This document shows positions 33,201-43,215 of a stretch of 64,000 nt of DNA, one piece after another (position 1 is the stretch's first letter; each line of letters starts with the position of its first letter). This stretch comes from Brachypterus glaber (lineage: Eukaryota; Arthropoda; Insecta; Coleoptera; Kateretidae). The stretch is taken from NCBI GenBank assembly GCA_958510825.1, contig OY294050.1, forward strand, positions 7,913,340 through 7,977,339, in the 5' to 3' direction. Under the pieces are notes generated by a model that saw only the letters and a list, made by a program, of their open reading frames with translations, did no database searches and was not told the origin of the DNA. The translations under genes and the position numbers were made by a program.

Positions 33201-35332
33201 TAAAAAAATCTGAAAAAAAAAAAATAAAAAGAAACCAGTTGTCATTATTTTTGTGAGAATAATTTTTAAAACTATTGGTACTGCTATAAATTGTACCAGG
33301 TGCTCCTATAACTTATTTTTATTATTTTTTTTTTCAGGAATTAAGAGCATTGAGAATAAAAAATGGTAAGTCCTATTTTAAGTTTTATTAACCAAATAAG
33401 GCTTTGCGGAATGCTTTGGTTACAAGATTTTTCATGATTAGTAATTATTATTATTATTATTATTACCAAATCCTTTTAAAAGAGCTTTAAATGTACACAG
33501 ATCTTTTTGAAGTGCTTACGCCTTCAGTAAATGTCTGTACAATTGCAATTTTGGCGAATAATAATAATAATAATAATAATTAATTTAATATGTTTAATAT
33601 TTTTTTAATACGAGAAAAACCATGTGTTAATTTAACCCCTTTTTACGGTAAGTTGTAAATTCATACAAGCGTAAATTTCGGATATAAATTTAATTAAGAA
33701 ATCGTTTTTTTAATATTGGCCTTTTTGGTATAAGGTATACGGGTATTGTTTTCGAAGTTAAGTCCATGTACCTTTCTTTTTAAATTATTAAGGGCCACTT
33801 GCACCAATTTTATTTTGATCAAGGTTTAATTAATCTACGTTTAAAAAATAATCTCTGGTTAAATATGTTTGCATTGCACCAATGAAAGTTAAACAAAGTT
33901 TAGTTAAACCGAGCACACATCTCTAATTTTAGTGTTATTTGAATGTAGCTAACTTCACATTATTTTGACGTTTATATCATTTGGTTTATTATATTAAAAA
34001 AAAAAAGCTGTTAGTTATTGACAGTAACTTATTGTGTTATGTACAAGAATATTGGCCACTGTTTCTTTATATAACCTAAATTTTTGAAAAAATGTTAGAT
34101 CATCCATACTTTCAAAATAGTTTTGTCACTCATGATAGGTACGGAAACCATCATCCAATATTTCCAATTCCAACAAGTCTTCATCTAATAAATCGGCTTC
34201 TGCCATCATTGCAGGTAATTTCGTAAAATCAAAGGAAAACACTCACGGGTACGAAATGACAGATAAAAACCTAAAGTTAGGTTATGTTTTGATATAACCC
34301 AGGTTTAAGTGACATAAACCATCAAACTCGAACGATTACATTTATTCTGAGATTAAGACAAATAAACTTGGTTTAAAAAATGGTGCAACAGCGAAACGTC
34401 AATTAACTCTTAAACCATTAACTTAATCCGAGTTTAATCTTAAATCATGTTTGGTGCAAGTGGCCCTAAGTTCTGGTGTCATATTGTGTACCTATACAAC
34501 ACACATTAGGCCTTTCCTATATGAAAGTTAATTTTCTTAACAAAACTATAAAAAAAAATGTGAAAGATTTGTAAAAATTTTTCTTAATTGGAAGGGAAAC
34601 TACCACGAGCCAGAGCTTTTATTTTTAAACTTACATCAGCCGCCTTATCACCCCTTAAGTTAATTCTTATAAGAATAGACTCCCTTAAATGAATAAGCTA
34701 AGACGCAGAACGTGACACCTGAATATTTTATTTCGCGCGTGCACAGCTGTCGAGGGAGCTTTCTTTTTCGTTTTAAGGGTCCTTTCAAATAAAAAAAAAC
34801 TTGTAAAGTTTTTCTTGTCCATGATGGAAAAAAAATAAAATATGTATATGTGCGTTAGAACCGGTTCTGATTGGTTAAAATGCAATTTTTGGCATTTGTA
34901 AGGCTTTTTTTGATTCGAAAATTCTCGGTTATTAATAATTAATAAAGATATCCATATGGGGTTTTTACCATTTTTTAGTTAAAGAGTTGCTTGAGTGCCT
35001 AAGGCGCCCTTTTTTCGATTTATTGTTTTTAATATAAATAAAAATCAAAAAATTTTACGTAATTTTAATCATAAAAAACTAATTCCTTAAAACAAAAAAT
35101 TAAAGAAAGCAACTCTTTAACTGTACAATAAAATAACCCATCTTAATATCTTTAATTATAACTGATAATTTCTGGATCAAAATGTGATATGCAAAGGAGA
35201 AATATGTGTCATAATATATCTTATAACTATATAACTTTATTTTTTTTATTCGAAAGGACCCTTAAGACATCTGCAAAAGCCACACAAAGCTATTTATTAT
35301 TAGCGTCTTATGAAAGTATTAGGAAAGTTTAA
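30256..35332 (+). CDS. Protein of unknown function, basic N-terminus, coiled coil
   Basis: Predicted exons are 30256-31171, 33338-33365 (28-nt microexon) and 35257-35332. They total 1020 nt, giving 339 aa ending SYESIRKV and TAA. The phases (1, then 2) fit exactly across both junctions. Exon 1 is certain as a long open frame with A at -3 before the ATG; exons 2 and 3 rest on splice signals and frame. Residues 1-~225 are low-complexity and Lys/Asn/Ser-rich. Residues ~233-273 (NEELQRLKGEIQ...) look coiled-coil. Then follows CGVSVCYMAL and a short C-terminal segment. I recognise no family; the coiled coil followed by a small C-terminal domain resembles chromosome- or kinetochore-associated proteins only in outline. 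Introns contain reverse-transcriptase remnants, a foldback, a PIF/Harbinger MITE and a TTAA-flanked MITE whose end provides the last acceptor. Confidence 0.65.
31260..31700 (-). pseudogene. Non-LTR reverse transcriptase remnants in an intron
   Basis: On the minus strand, 31296-31346 reads VIAFLDFEKAFD, stop, IDR, which is the first catalytic-aspartate block (FLDFEKAFDxxxR) of non-LTR polymerases with a stop inside. A second weak copy, ADFKKDFDQTD, lies at ~31640-31675. Both are short and decayed. Confidence 0.6.
31883..32116. mobile_element. Foldback MITE, ~115-bp arms, long version of the 7371 element
   Basis: TATGAAGCAGAAGTTTGCAA at the left is mirrored by TTGCAAACTTCAGCTTCATA at the right. 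Pairing continues through GTATATTAAAG and the TTTTTAGCGCA core to the centre CTCGCCGCAGCGGCTTG. Located in intron 1 of the 30256 gene. Confidence 0.85.
32117..33337. other. Remainder of intron 1 of the 30256 gene
   Basis: AAGGGGTCTTCCTAGCTTCA at ~32517 resembles the TTAA-type MITE ends at 47129. Around 32240-32400 a GC-richer decayed segment follows the reverse-transcriptase remnants. A short ACGTATACGTATACG run lies at ~33064. No exon was recognised. Confidence 0.4.
33440..33582. repeat. Inverted ATT/AAT microsatellites
   Basis: An ATT run (~33446-33465) and an AAT run (~33559-33582) face each other about 95 bp apart, and the bases between them also tend to pair (CTTCAGTAAA-type words). It may be a small decayed foldback. 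Confidence 0.5.
33792..34466. mobile_element. PIF/Harbinger non-autonomous element carrying a transposase fragment
   Basis: Ends are GGGCCACTTGCACCAA and TTGGTGCAAGTGGCCC. TAA flanks both sides (33789-33791, 34467-34469), the 3-bp duplication typical of PIF/Harbinger. A piece of the transposase frame is still readable inside on the minus strand (34209-34015). It lies in intron 2 of the 30256 gene. Confidence 0.9.
34015..34209 (-). pseudogene. Harbinger transposase-like N-terminal fragment
   Basis: The minus-strand frame of 65 codons starts MMAEADLLDEDLLELEILDD and, after an internal TGA, continues NYFESMDDLTFFQKFRLYKE TVANIL, then stops. The FRLYKETV.NIL block resembles the N-terminal helical region of HARBI1-type nucleases. 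The catalytic DDE part is absent. The premature stop shows it is not functional. Confidence 0.7.
34773..35269. mobile_element. TTAA-flanked MITE, right end overlapping exon 3 of the 30256 gene
   Basis: TTAAGGGTCCTTTC on the left (from 34773) and GAAAGGACCCTTAA on the right (to 35265) are inverted. TTAA on both sides is the piggyBac-type target. Pairing continues through AATAAAAAAAA. The predicted acceptor of exon 3, GAAAG followed by GACCC, lies within the right end. A third inverted stretch inside uses TTAAAGAGTTGC and GCAACTCTTTAA. Confidence 0.7.
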
Positions 35333-35406
35333 GGTAAGCCGGTTTTGGTCGCAGGATCGGATAATACATGTCCTGGGACATATTTACGTTTTTTAATATA
35401 TCCCTA
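35333..35406. other. Short spacer, presumed 3' untranslated start of the 30256 gene
   Basis: 74 bp between the predicted stop and the next foldback element. No AATAAA in it. Confidence 0.35.
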
Positions 35407-36011
35407 CCGGGTGTCCCAACTCTATTTACCCAACGATTTTCTCGAAAACTTAAAGAGATAATCCAATTCTGCGAAAACCATCTTAAATAGGACCACTTAA
35501 ACTATCTTTTAGCATATATTTGATACTTTCAACTCTTAAAATGTGGGCAGGGGGGCATCGGGGGTCATTTTTTTTAACGGAAAGGGAGGTCGTGTGATAC
35601 ATCATTTTAAAGCTTATTAAATTCTCCATTTAACTATATATTATTTAATTTTTTATTTTTTTTTGGGTTTAAAATAGGGTTTAAAATGGGTATTTTTGTC
35701 AAAATTACTCTAAAAAAATCAAACAATTTTAAAGTTAAAGAATCAAAACCTTAAAAAAATTGTTTAAAAAATTAAAAAATATACAGTCCAATAGAGAATT
35801 TTATTTGATTTAAAATGATGTATCACACGACCCCCTTTTCCATTAAAAAAAACTCCCCCCCATGCCCCCCTGCCAATATTTTAAGAGCTGAAAGTATCAA
35901 ATATATACTAAGATAGTTTAAATTGTTTAATTTAAGATAGTTTTCGCAGAACTTGATTATCTCTTTTAGTTTTCGAGAAAATTGCTGGGTAAATAGAGTT
36001 GGGACACCCGG
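35407..36011. mobile_element. Foldback element with CCGGGTGTCCCAACTC ends
   Basis: CCGGGTGTCCCAACTCTATT and its complement AATAGAGTTGGGACACCCGG close a 605-bp unit flanked by TA on both sides. The arms pair over most of their length (GTGATACATCATTTTAAA against ATTTAAAATGATGTATCAC). The window's first bases are a fragment of a relative. Confidence 0.85.
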
Positions 36012-37174
36012 TATACAGGGTGTCGCGCAAAAATTTTTATACCGGGTGTTACAAGACCAAGGTACACCCCCTTTTTTCTTTATTTTAAAAGTTAGAGATT
36101 CAAAATTTGGAATATCTCTTATTGCCATAAAACGTCAACTTTAAACACATAAAAGTACATTTATGTCACTTCCGGTTTAGCCGGAAATGGCACCAACTTT
36201 CCATTTTTAAATGGGACACTCCATATAATAATAATATTTATTGCATAAAAGTTTACAAAAAATATATATAAAGCATTGGCAATAAATATGCAAATTTTAC
36301 ACAAAAGTCTAGTTACATTTAACTAGACTTTTTTTTGTGTAAGTAAAACATTTTAAAATATCCATAAAATTAATAATATTAACAATACAACATATTTCAA
36401 TTCTACGTTTCATTCTGAGAACCCGGTATACTAAAAAAACAGTGCTAATAATGTAGAAGTCTCCTGACGAACGTATACCATTAATTTGAAAACAGGACCA
36501 TCTAGGATTAACTATTACTTTTATTTAAACTGCCCATGTTCAGATCAACCAATAAATATAATTATATACCTTTAAAGGTATACCCAAGGCGTAGGTAAGT
36601 TATCTGAGGTACAGATCCAGGTGCGTGGGCGACCGCCTAAGATACCCAAGAATTTGTAAGGAAAATAGCTGATTTTTTTAAGAAAATAGCTATAATTAGT
36701 CATTTTTTGCCAAAAATGGTTAACCACAAATGTTGGATCCTCCCCTGGAAGTAATACAGAGTAGTTTGCAATGTCAGAATAAAAGTTCTGAAAACAAAAA
36801 TTTTCATAAAAAAAGGCTTTTCCGAGAGTTTTTCTTTAAAAATGTAGGTATCGTTTTTAGTTTATAATTTTCATCATAATTATTACTCACCCTGTATAAA
36901 TAAAGTAACCCCCTTTACGATTTTGTGGCACGTGTGATTTATACAAAAGAACTTCCATCAATTTATTTTTAAATAATTTTTAGAAAAAGTCAGCAGGTAC
37001 GCTTTTTTATGATCATACTTTTGTATAGGTATCCCCTACATATGCGAGGGGATTTTTTGTACCTTTCGTTTGTTACGTCTTCAAGACGTCCCAAATAGGG
37101 TTTCCCCATATGATGGGGTTGCATGAATAAAATTTGCATATGAATTTTGTAATTTGAATACAAAATTATAGTGG
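36012..37174. other. Intergenic, decayed repeats
   Basis: A second repeat begins directly at ~36014 (TACAGGGTGTCGCGC). CTAGTTACATTTAACTAG at 36308-36327 is a small palindrome. An isolated CGAGGGG occurs at 37047 without a partner. No gene seen up to the gap. Confidence 0.4.
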
Positions 37175-37374
37175 NNNNNNNNNNNNNNNNNNNNNNNNNN
37201 NNNNNNNNNNNNNNNNNNNNNNNNNNNNNNNNNNNNNNNNNNNNNNNNNNNNNNNNNNNNNNNNNNNNNNNNNNNNNNNNNNNNNNNNNNNNNNNNNNNN
37301 NNNNNNNNNNNNNNNNNNNNNNNNNNNNNNNNNNNNNNNNNNNNNNNNNNNNNNNNNNNNNNNNNNNNNNNNNN
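37175..37374. other. Assembly gap (200 N)
   Basis: Exactly 200 N, probably a gap of set length rather than a measured one. Open frames spanning it are meaningless. Confidence 0.98.
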
Positions 37375-37407
37375 GGGGTCGTGAGTTCAAACCTCACAGG
37401 AGGCAAT
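37375..37407 (+). tRNA. 3' half of a tRNA gene or tRNA-derived repeat, cut by the gap
   Basis: GTGAG TTCAAAC CTCAC at 37381-37397 is a perfect T-arm (5-bp stem, 7-base loop TTCAAAC). It is followed by AGGAGGCA as a possible acceptor strand plus discriminator. The anticodon half is hidden in the N run, so identity cannot be given. A SINE head is the alternative. Confidence 0.55.
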
Positions 37408-37568
37408 TCACTTTTTTTTTGTTTTTGCTAGATTCTTAATTTTTCCATCATCCTTAAAAAAAATTTTATTAATTTTTAGTTAATAACGTAAATTTATTTA
37501 AAACTGTATTGAGTAAATGTATGTTTTATTTATTTTTATTTGCATTTCTGGCGAAGGCGCTAGAATAC
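37408..37568. other. Short AT-rich spacer
   Basis: Nothing recognised apart from TGGCGAAGGCG at ~37550, a word also found in the SINE body. Confidence 0.3.
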
Positions 37569-37570
37569 TA

Positions 37571-38939
37571 GGGTGCTTTTTTTTTTGACTATTTTTGTTT
37601 TTTCGGTCCCATCACGAAATTTTGTTGGAAGTACCCTGAAAAAAAATCCCTCAAACTTTTAGCCCTTAATATTAATATTAAGTAGTGGACCAAGGCATGT
37701 AAAGATTTCCCATTGAAAATACACGTAAACTTTCATTTTTTTTCTTTAAATTATTATAGCTTAGCGGCATTTTATGGCATCGCTTCGACCATAGACAGGT
37801 ATTTCTTAAAATTGAATGCTCTACAAAAGTGCCCATTGCGGCATAATCATAACGTACTGGTGAGGTAGTTTGGGCCACTAAACCCAATGTTTTCATTAAA
37901 TTTACGTTTTTCTGTCCTTATCTCGTAATTGACAAGAGCTACAAAAAATATTCAAATGACAAACTTGTAGGAAATTTAATTTCCTACAAAAATGGCCCTT
38001 GGCACTTAATCTCTAACATCAATATTTCTTGAGATATTAAATTCTAAAATTTTTGTTATTTCAAATTATTATCGAGTATCACGTCAAATTATAAAAAATC
38101 GTTATTTCATTATACATCACTACGTTTTTAACTAATTACTTTTTTTTTAATGGGAGGGTAAACAAATATAAAAAATCTAAAATATGTCAGTAATAATTAA
38201 AAAAAAAAATAGATAGATTGATAGGTTTGGACATATTTTAACTTAAGCAAATATTTTATAAATTACAAAAATTTCTAACCTATCAATCTATGAATGTAAC
38301 ATTTTTTTTTCAATTATTACTGACATATTTTAGATTTTTTATACTTTTTTACCCTCCCATTAAAAAAAAAAGTAATCAGTTAAAAACGTAGTGATGTATA
38401 ATGAAATAACGATTTTTTATAATTTGACGTGATACTCGATAATAATTTGAAATAACAAAAACTTTAGAATTTAATATCTCAAGAAATATTGATGTTAGCG
38501 ATTTAGTGCCAGAGACCATTTTTGTAGGAAATTAAATTTCCTACAAGTTTGTTGTTTAAATATTTTTTGTAGCTCTTGTCAATTACGAGATAAGGACAGA
38601 AAAACGTAAATTTTATGAAAAAATTGGGTTTGGTGGCCCAAACTACCTCACCAGTACGAGTTATGATTATGCCGCAATGGGCACTTTTGTAGAGCATTCA
38701 ATTTTGAGAAATACCTGTCTATGGTCGAAGCGATGCCATAAAATGCCGCTAAGCTATAGTAATTTAAAGAAAAAAAATCAAAGTTTACGTGTATTTTCAA
38801 TGGGAAATCTTTACATGGTCCACTACTTAATATTAATACATTAAGGGCTAAAATTTTAAGGGAATTTTTTTTAGGGTACTTCCAACAAAATTTCGTGATG
38901 GGACCGAAAAAACAAAAATAGTCGAAAAAAAAAGCACCC
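37571..38939. mobile_element. 1.37-kb near-perfect foldback element
   Basis: It starts GGGTGCTTTTTTTTT and ends AAAAAAAAAGCACCC; TA borders both sides (37569-37570, 38940-38941). Arms of about 650 bp pair nearly along their whole length (for example TTTCGGTCCCATCACGAAAT and its complement, TGGCATCGCTTCGACCATAG and its complement). The loop of ~50 bp is at about 38235-38285. No protein is encoded. Confidence 0.92.
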
Positions 38940-38941
38940 TA

Positions 38942-39729
38942 TAAAATACGTATTGATTTTTACAGACTGTCGTCGGTGTATCATACATGTGCACCCTGCA
39001 GTGTGCCCGTTTTTCGACCAAGCATGGGTATCTCGGTTATTATAAGAGATACAAGATCGGTTAAATTAGTTTTTTTACTGTATTAAAAAAATATTTTGCT
39101 TGGCAAACAACTGTTTTTGACCACGTAACCACACCTCGATTTAAAACGAAAAAAAAAATTGCCAGTCAGCATTAAAGGACCACAACGTGTGCATATACTG
39201 ATTGCCTTCCAGTTTTTACTATAGACAAACATTTAAATTTTTTATTAATATTTTTTTCTCAGTGTTTGCTCGCTCTGTTCCAGAGAGGGAAAGCATATTT
39301 GTTACTATTTATACGCATTATCATTGATAATTCCCAGTGGGAAGTTCCCACGCACGTGAATGCGTGCGCCCACGCTTTGCGATTGTGCCTGGGAGAGTAA
39401 AATTCAAATCGATAAGACACAGCCGCGCGAAGAGGCTGTTATTGATCGCCAAAAGAGGTTTTGGTCATTTCCAGTTGATCAACTCGGTGAAAATTTTAGA
39501 GAAAAAATCTTGATTGGAATATACTTGCTCTCAAAGTATCAACACCGTGGACAAGCGAACTACCAATAGCTAAACAAGCCAGTTCCGTCCCTGAGAACGA
39601 ACTGAATTTTTACTCTGTTTAAAAAGATATGGATCCTAAAAGAAAAAATCATCAGCTCTTGTAAAAAATAATTATAATTATAATAATACTTTTTGCTAAC
39701 CACACAATTTAAAATGCCTATTACCATGG
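38942..39729. other. Intergenic, no recognised gene
   Basis: A moderately GC-richer stretch at 39340-39570 has an open frame of ~69 codons (RQKRFWSFPVDQLGENF near its middle) that matches nothing I recognise. It could be decayed transposon coding sequence. Confidence 0.35.
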
Positions 39730-40165
39730 ATAAAAAGCATAGACAAGGAAAGCCGTTGCGGAAAAGTGTGATAAATGTGCCTTGCGCATCTGCGATAAAC
39801 TTGCACGTACGCACTATTATTGTTGTTTTTTAACCTTAGTTTTATGTGTCAAATAAAAATTGTAAAAAATACAACAAAAAACAATAAATATCCAAACGAA
39901 GAAACGTCGAAATAGTTTTTTTTAATTGTTTTATAAGAATTTTTCGAGGTGTGTTTGAATTTCTGGATTTTGTACACCTACTTTGAGTACACCAGGGATT
40001 GACCCTTTGCTCTTCATAAAGCAACGATACAGGTCATGTTTAAAGTTATAAACAAATGCAGCAAAAAAACAATTAAAACACAGTAGAAGTCGAAAAATGA
40101 ACAGAAACAAACGACGATCTGACAGTATAAACAAACTACAAACAATTCGTCACCCCAGTATTGGT
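39730..40165 (+). repeat. Inverted repeat pair, copy 1
   Basis: Matches the reverse complement of ~44328-44790. Shared words include AGTTTTATGTGTCAAATAAA, TGATTGACCC-type text in inverse, and the end AATTCGTCACCCCAGTATTGG. The two copies are about 4.2 kb apart in opposite orientation and may be the ends of one large element. Confidence 0.8.
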
Positions 40166-40804
40166 TTGGTTTTTTTGGTCTTTAAAGGCCGTTTCTCTGA
40201 TAAATAATTAAAAAAAAAAACATGTTAATTACAAGTTAAATATTATTATTAATTTATAATTAGAATTATTTATATTTAGCACCGCAGATATATTCTAGTT
40301 TTATTGAGTGCACTAATGCACACTAGGCATAAAACTTTTATTTGCCATCTATCTGGGTCACTGATTGATTTTATATTCCATGAATTCAGAGCGGTGCGCA
40401 ATTTCCATCTTTCTAGGTGCAGTGTGATAAAAGCTAGAGTGTAAACTAATATTTTCTATTTTTCTCAGACTTTATTTTTTCACTACTCTTCAAGAAGGTG
40501 TTATGGCTTCTAAAAAGTATATATTTTTTTTTATGAAGCGGCCATAATAGTAATTTGCGCTCCTAGTAGAGGTAAGTGAAGTTTTCTGTGTGAGGTCGTA
40601 TTTTGTAAAAAGTCTTTAGTTTCGGTTTTGTTTCTATTGATTTCATCTATCACTAAGTGTGCTCGATATAGTACTTTCCATTACTGTCGGCTTTTTGATT
40701 AAGTAATGTCAACTTACCTAGTTCCTAGTGAGAAAAAGTATTTAAATTGTAGTATACTACTATCTACTTTGAAGCATTTCAAATCTTCACGGCTTGTATA
40801 ATTT
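40166..40804. other. Intergenic, nothing recognised
   Basis: Around 40555-40615 a segment resembles the reverse complement of ~18125-18175 (TCCTAGTA...GAGGTCGTATTTTGT-like). TCTTCACGGCTTGT at ~40786 is an isolated end of the ACAAGCCGTGAAG family. No gene seen. Confidence 0.4.
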
Positions 40805-41160
40805 CTCATTTAAATATCAGTGTGGACCACAGTGTATTTGCCACACAGTGTGGTAAACACACCATAACTGGTTTGCGTCTACTTCTTAAGAAACGGCATT
40901 GCAAAGTCCTTTGTTGTGGAATTTCGCTCCGCTACACATTCTTCTTGCGATTCGCCGTCTACAAGAACGGCTTCCAACCAGTCAATTATACAAAAGTGGC
41001 GGCAACATTGCTGCGCCGTCCCCGCCCCGTCCCCGCCACGTTTTGCACGGATCAGCTATTCGGATTCGAAGATTATGGGTCGCATTGTGCGGGCGTGAGA
41101 CAACAACAGAGTCGCTGCTACGTCATCAGTCCTTGAACTCCACATAATCCGAGGTTGATA
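40805..41160. other. GC-rich island of unknown origin
   Basis: About 350 bp with clearly higher GC and CpG content than its surroundings, including CCGTCCCCGCCCCGTCCCCG. Three overlapping plus-strand frames are open here, as expected for GC-rich DNA. It begins with repeats of CACAGTGT/TGTGGT words. It could be a promoter/first exon of an unseen gene or a transposon piece; no protein domain was recognised. Confidence 0.4.
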
Positions 41161-41219
41161 CACATTGCAAGAGAAATGGCGTGTACCATGTTGCCAATCT
41201 GTCAAATTAATTGGCTACA

Positions 41220-41975
41220 GATCCGTCACTAAAAGAGAGAGGGAAATTATTTGTTAGATAAAGATCATATTTGTTACTGGGGGTGACGAAAGTTCTTTGT
41301 AAGGTAAAGAAAAGATCTGTCACTAAGGAAGGGAGTAATTATTTATAAAATAAACAACAGATGTCACTAAGAAAAAGAAAAGTTCTTTGTTAGATAAAGA
41401 ACTAATCTGTTAATAAGTAAGAAGGGAAATTCTTTGTCATAAAGAAGTGAGGAAGAGGAAAAAAGATAAGGAACAGATATGTCACTGAGGAAAAGAAAAG
41501 TTTTTTGTAAGATAAAAACAGACCTGTTATTGTGGATTCCACAATGTGGAAGAGGGAATTTCTTTGTAAAATAAAAAACATTAATGTTACTAAGAAGAAG
41601 GGAAGTTCGTTTTAAGATAAAGAACTGATCTGTTAATGGGTAAGAGGAAATTATTTGTCAGATAAAGAACAGATCCGTCACTAAGAAAAGGGAAGTTCTT
41701 TGTAAGATAAAGAACAGATCCGTCACTAAGAAAAGGGAAGTTCTTTGTAAGATAAAGAACTGATCTGTTTATGAGTTAGAGAAAAAGCTTTTGTTAGATA
41801 AAGAACAGATCTGTCTTTGAGGAAGAGGGAAATTCTTTGTAAGATAAAAAACAGATCAGTCACTGAGGAAGGGACACATTCTTTGTAAGGTAAAGTACAG
41901 ATGCCACTAAGGACAAAGGAAGTTCTTTGTAAGGTAAAGAACTGATATGTCACTGAGAAAGAGGCAAATTCTACC
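41220..41975. repeat. Tandem array of ~45-50 bp units, each with a small hairpin
   Basis: About 15-16 diverged units of the form GATCTGTCACTAAGAAAAG then GGAAGTTCTTTGTAAGATAA then AGAACA. In each, GTTCTTT and AAAGAAC face each other across 7 bases, and this pairing is kept in many units. Units at ~41690 and ~41735 are nearly identical. Confidence 0.9.
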
Positions 41976-42478
41976 ATCTCCAGTTCTGTAAGAAACCATA
42001 AAGGCTAAGTCGTACTAGTAATCTCGTGCCCGTTCAAACCGCCTCATTACTTTTCTTAGATAAGATTTTACATCTACCATTAACAATTGCCTTTGACTGT
42101 ATTTATATTATCAATCCAGAAACTGTAGACTTTATAAGATTCCGTAGAAATAGTACTTATCTAGATATTAGACTGATAAACCATCTTATCTATGGACGAG
42201 TGGCATAAGTTACCCATAATGATGAACGCTAGATAATGTGACTTTTCTTTGGAGTGACTCTACTTCGTGAGAGAACCTATTGACGTAGAACGTTCGATTA
42301 TGTCGATAAAATAGACGTCAACGGGGGTTGAATGAAAGCGGAAAATAATTATAAAAGTGACATTTTTTACGACAGATAAATATTTTATGAGCTTCTCATT
42401 CAAATTGAATTTCCATTAAACTAGTCAAATGAAAACACTTTTAAATGAATTTAAATAGAAAATAAAGAATATTGTTAC
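41976..42478. other. Intergenic, nothing recognised
   Basis: Less AT-rich at 42000-42330, but without a recognisable domain. No gene seen. Confidence 0.35.
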
Positions 42479-42680
42479 TTGAACGTTTTTACCAAATATT
42501 CAAAATGCGCAAGGGATTTTTGGCAAGGACTAGCACAAAGAGTACCACTCTGTATGGTTGTCCAATTGGGAGTATGTAAGAATCTTACGGATAAAGTCAC
42601 AAATGAAAACGTATTGGGGAGAATTGGGGAAAAGCGTATAATATACGCCGTATACCATGGAAAACGCTATTTAGGAGTGT
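42479..42680 (+). pseudogene. Non-LTR retrotransposon polymerase remnant
   Basis: One frame reads RILTDKVTNENVLGRIGEKR (partly NLTDKV in the assembled frame) and then GKRYLGV. This is the D.VTNE.VL.RIG...YLGH block found at the C-terminal end of several non-LTR polymerases. The upstream part is unreadable and the frame ends shortly after. Confidence 0.55.
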
Positions 42681-42829
42681 AAAAACTGAGGGTTAAATGC
42701 AAAAAATTGAACTGTAATTAAGGGCCAGCGCTAAACAGGGTGGGATGGAGTCTTTTTCATGGAGAGCTTTCTCAAAACATTCTTTGAAGTAAAATTAAGT
42801 ATTGTTGACTTGTATGCTGTGATAAATTA

Positions 42830-42929
42830 AATATTTAAAACGATTTTGTATTTCAGCATATGAATTTATTTAAAATTATCCAATTTTAAATAAATTCATA
42901 TGCTGAAATACAAAATCGTTTTAAATATT
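42830..42929. repeat. Perfect 48-bp-arm palindrome
   Basis: Arms 42830-42877 and 42882-42929 are exact complements (AATATTTAAAACGATTTTGT... mirrored) around the 4-base loop ATCC. The 12-mer ATTCTTTGAAGT occurs both 40 bp before the left arm (42779-42790) and overlapping the end of the right arm (42926-42937). Confidence 0.95.
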
Positions 42930-43215
42930 CTTTGAAGTGACTTCTTGGTGATTAGTTGGGTATAGTATGACTTTTCTTGTATTTCTGCTCCGCTACTGAT
43001 TATATTGACTTTCAGGTGGGTGGACGGAAACTAACGCCTTTCTTTGCTATTTTGTTATAAAATTTATTAAACCGTAGATACTGCACACAAGCAACCTAGC
43101 AGAAAAATATATCAAATATACCAGTTCTGCCAATATATTATAAATTATATGGTATTTATTTTGTGTTCCAAATACCTTTAAAGATCATTCTATTCTCCAG
43201 TTTGGATATTATAAA

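Noticed and set aside
37047..37053. Additional CGAGGGG terminus
   Set aside because: No complementary end, no octamer repeat and no minisatellite beside it; probably chance or cut by the gap.
37166..37431. Open frames across the gap, including one starting MPPVRFELTT
   Set aside because: They are artefacts of N bases and of reading the tRNA T-arm in antisense.
41220..41975. CRISPR-like array
   Set aside because: Units are contiguous diverged tandem repeats without unique spacers, and the genome is eukaryotic.
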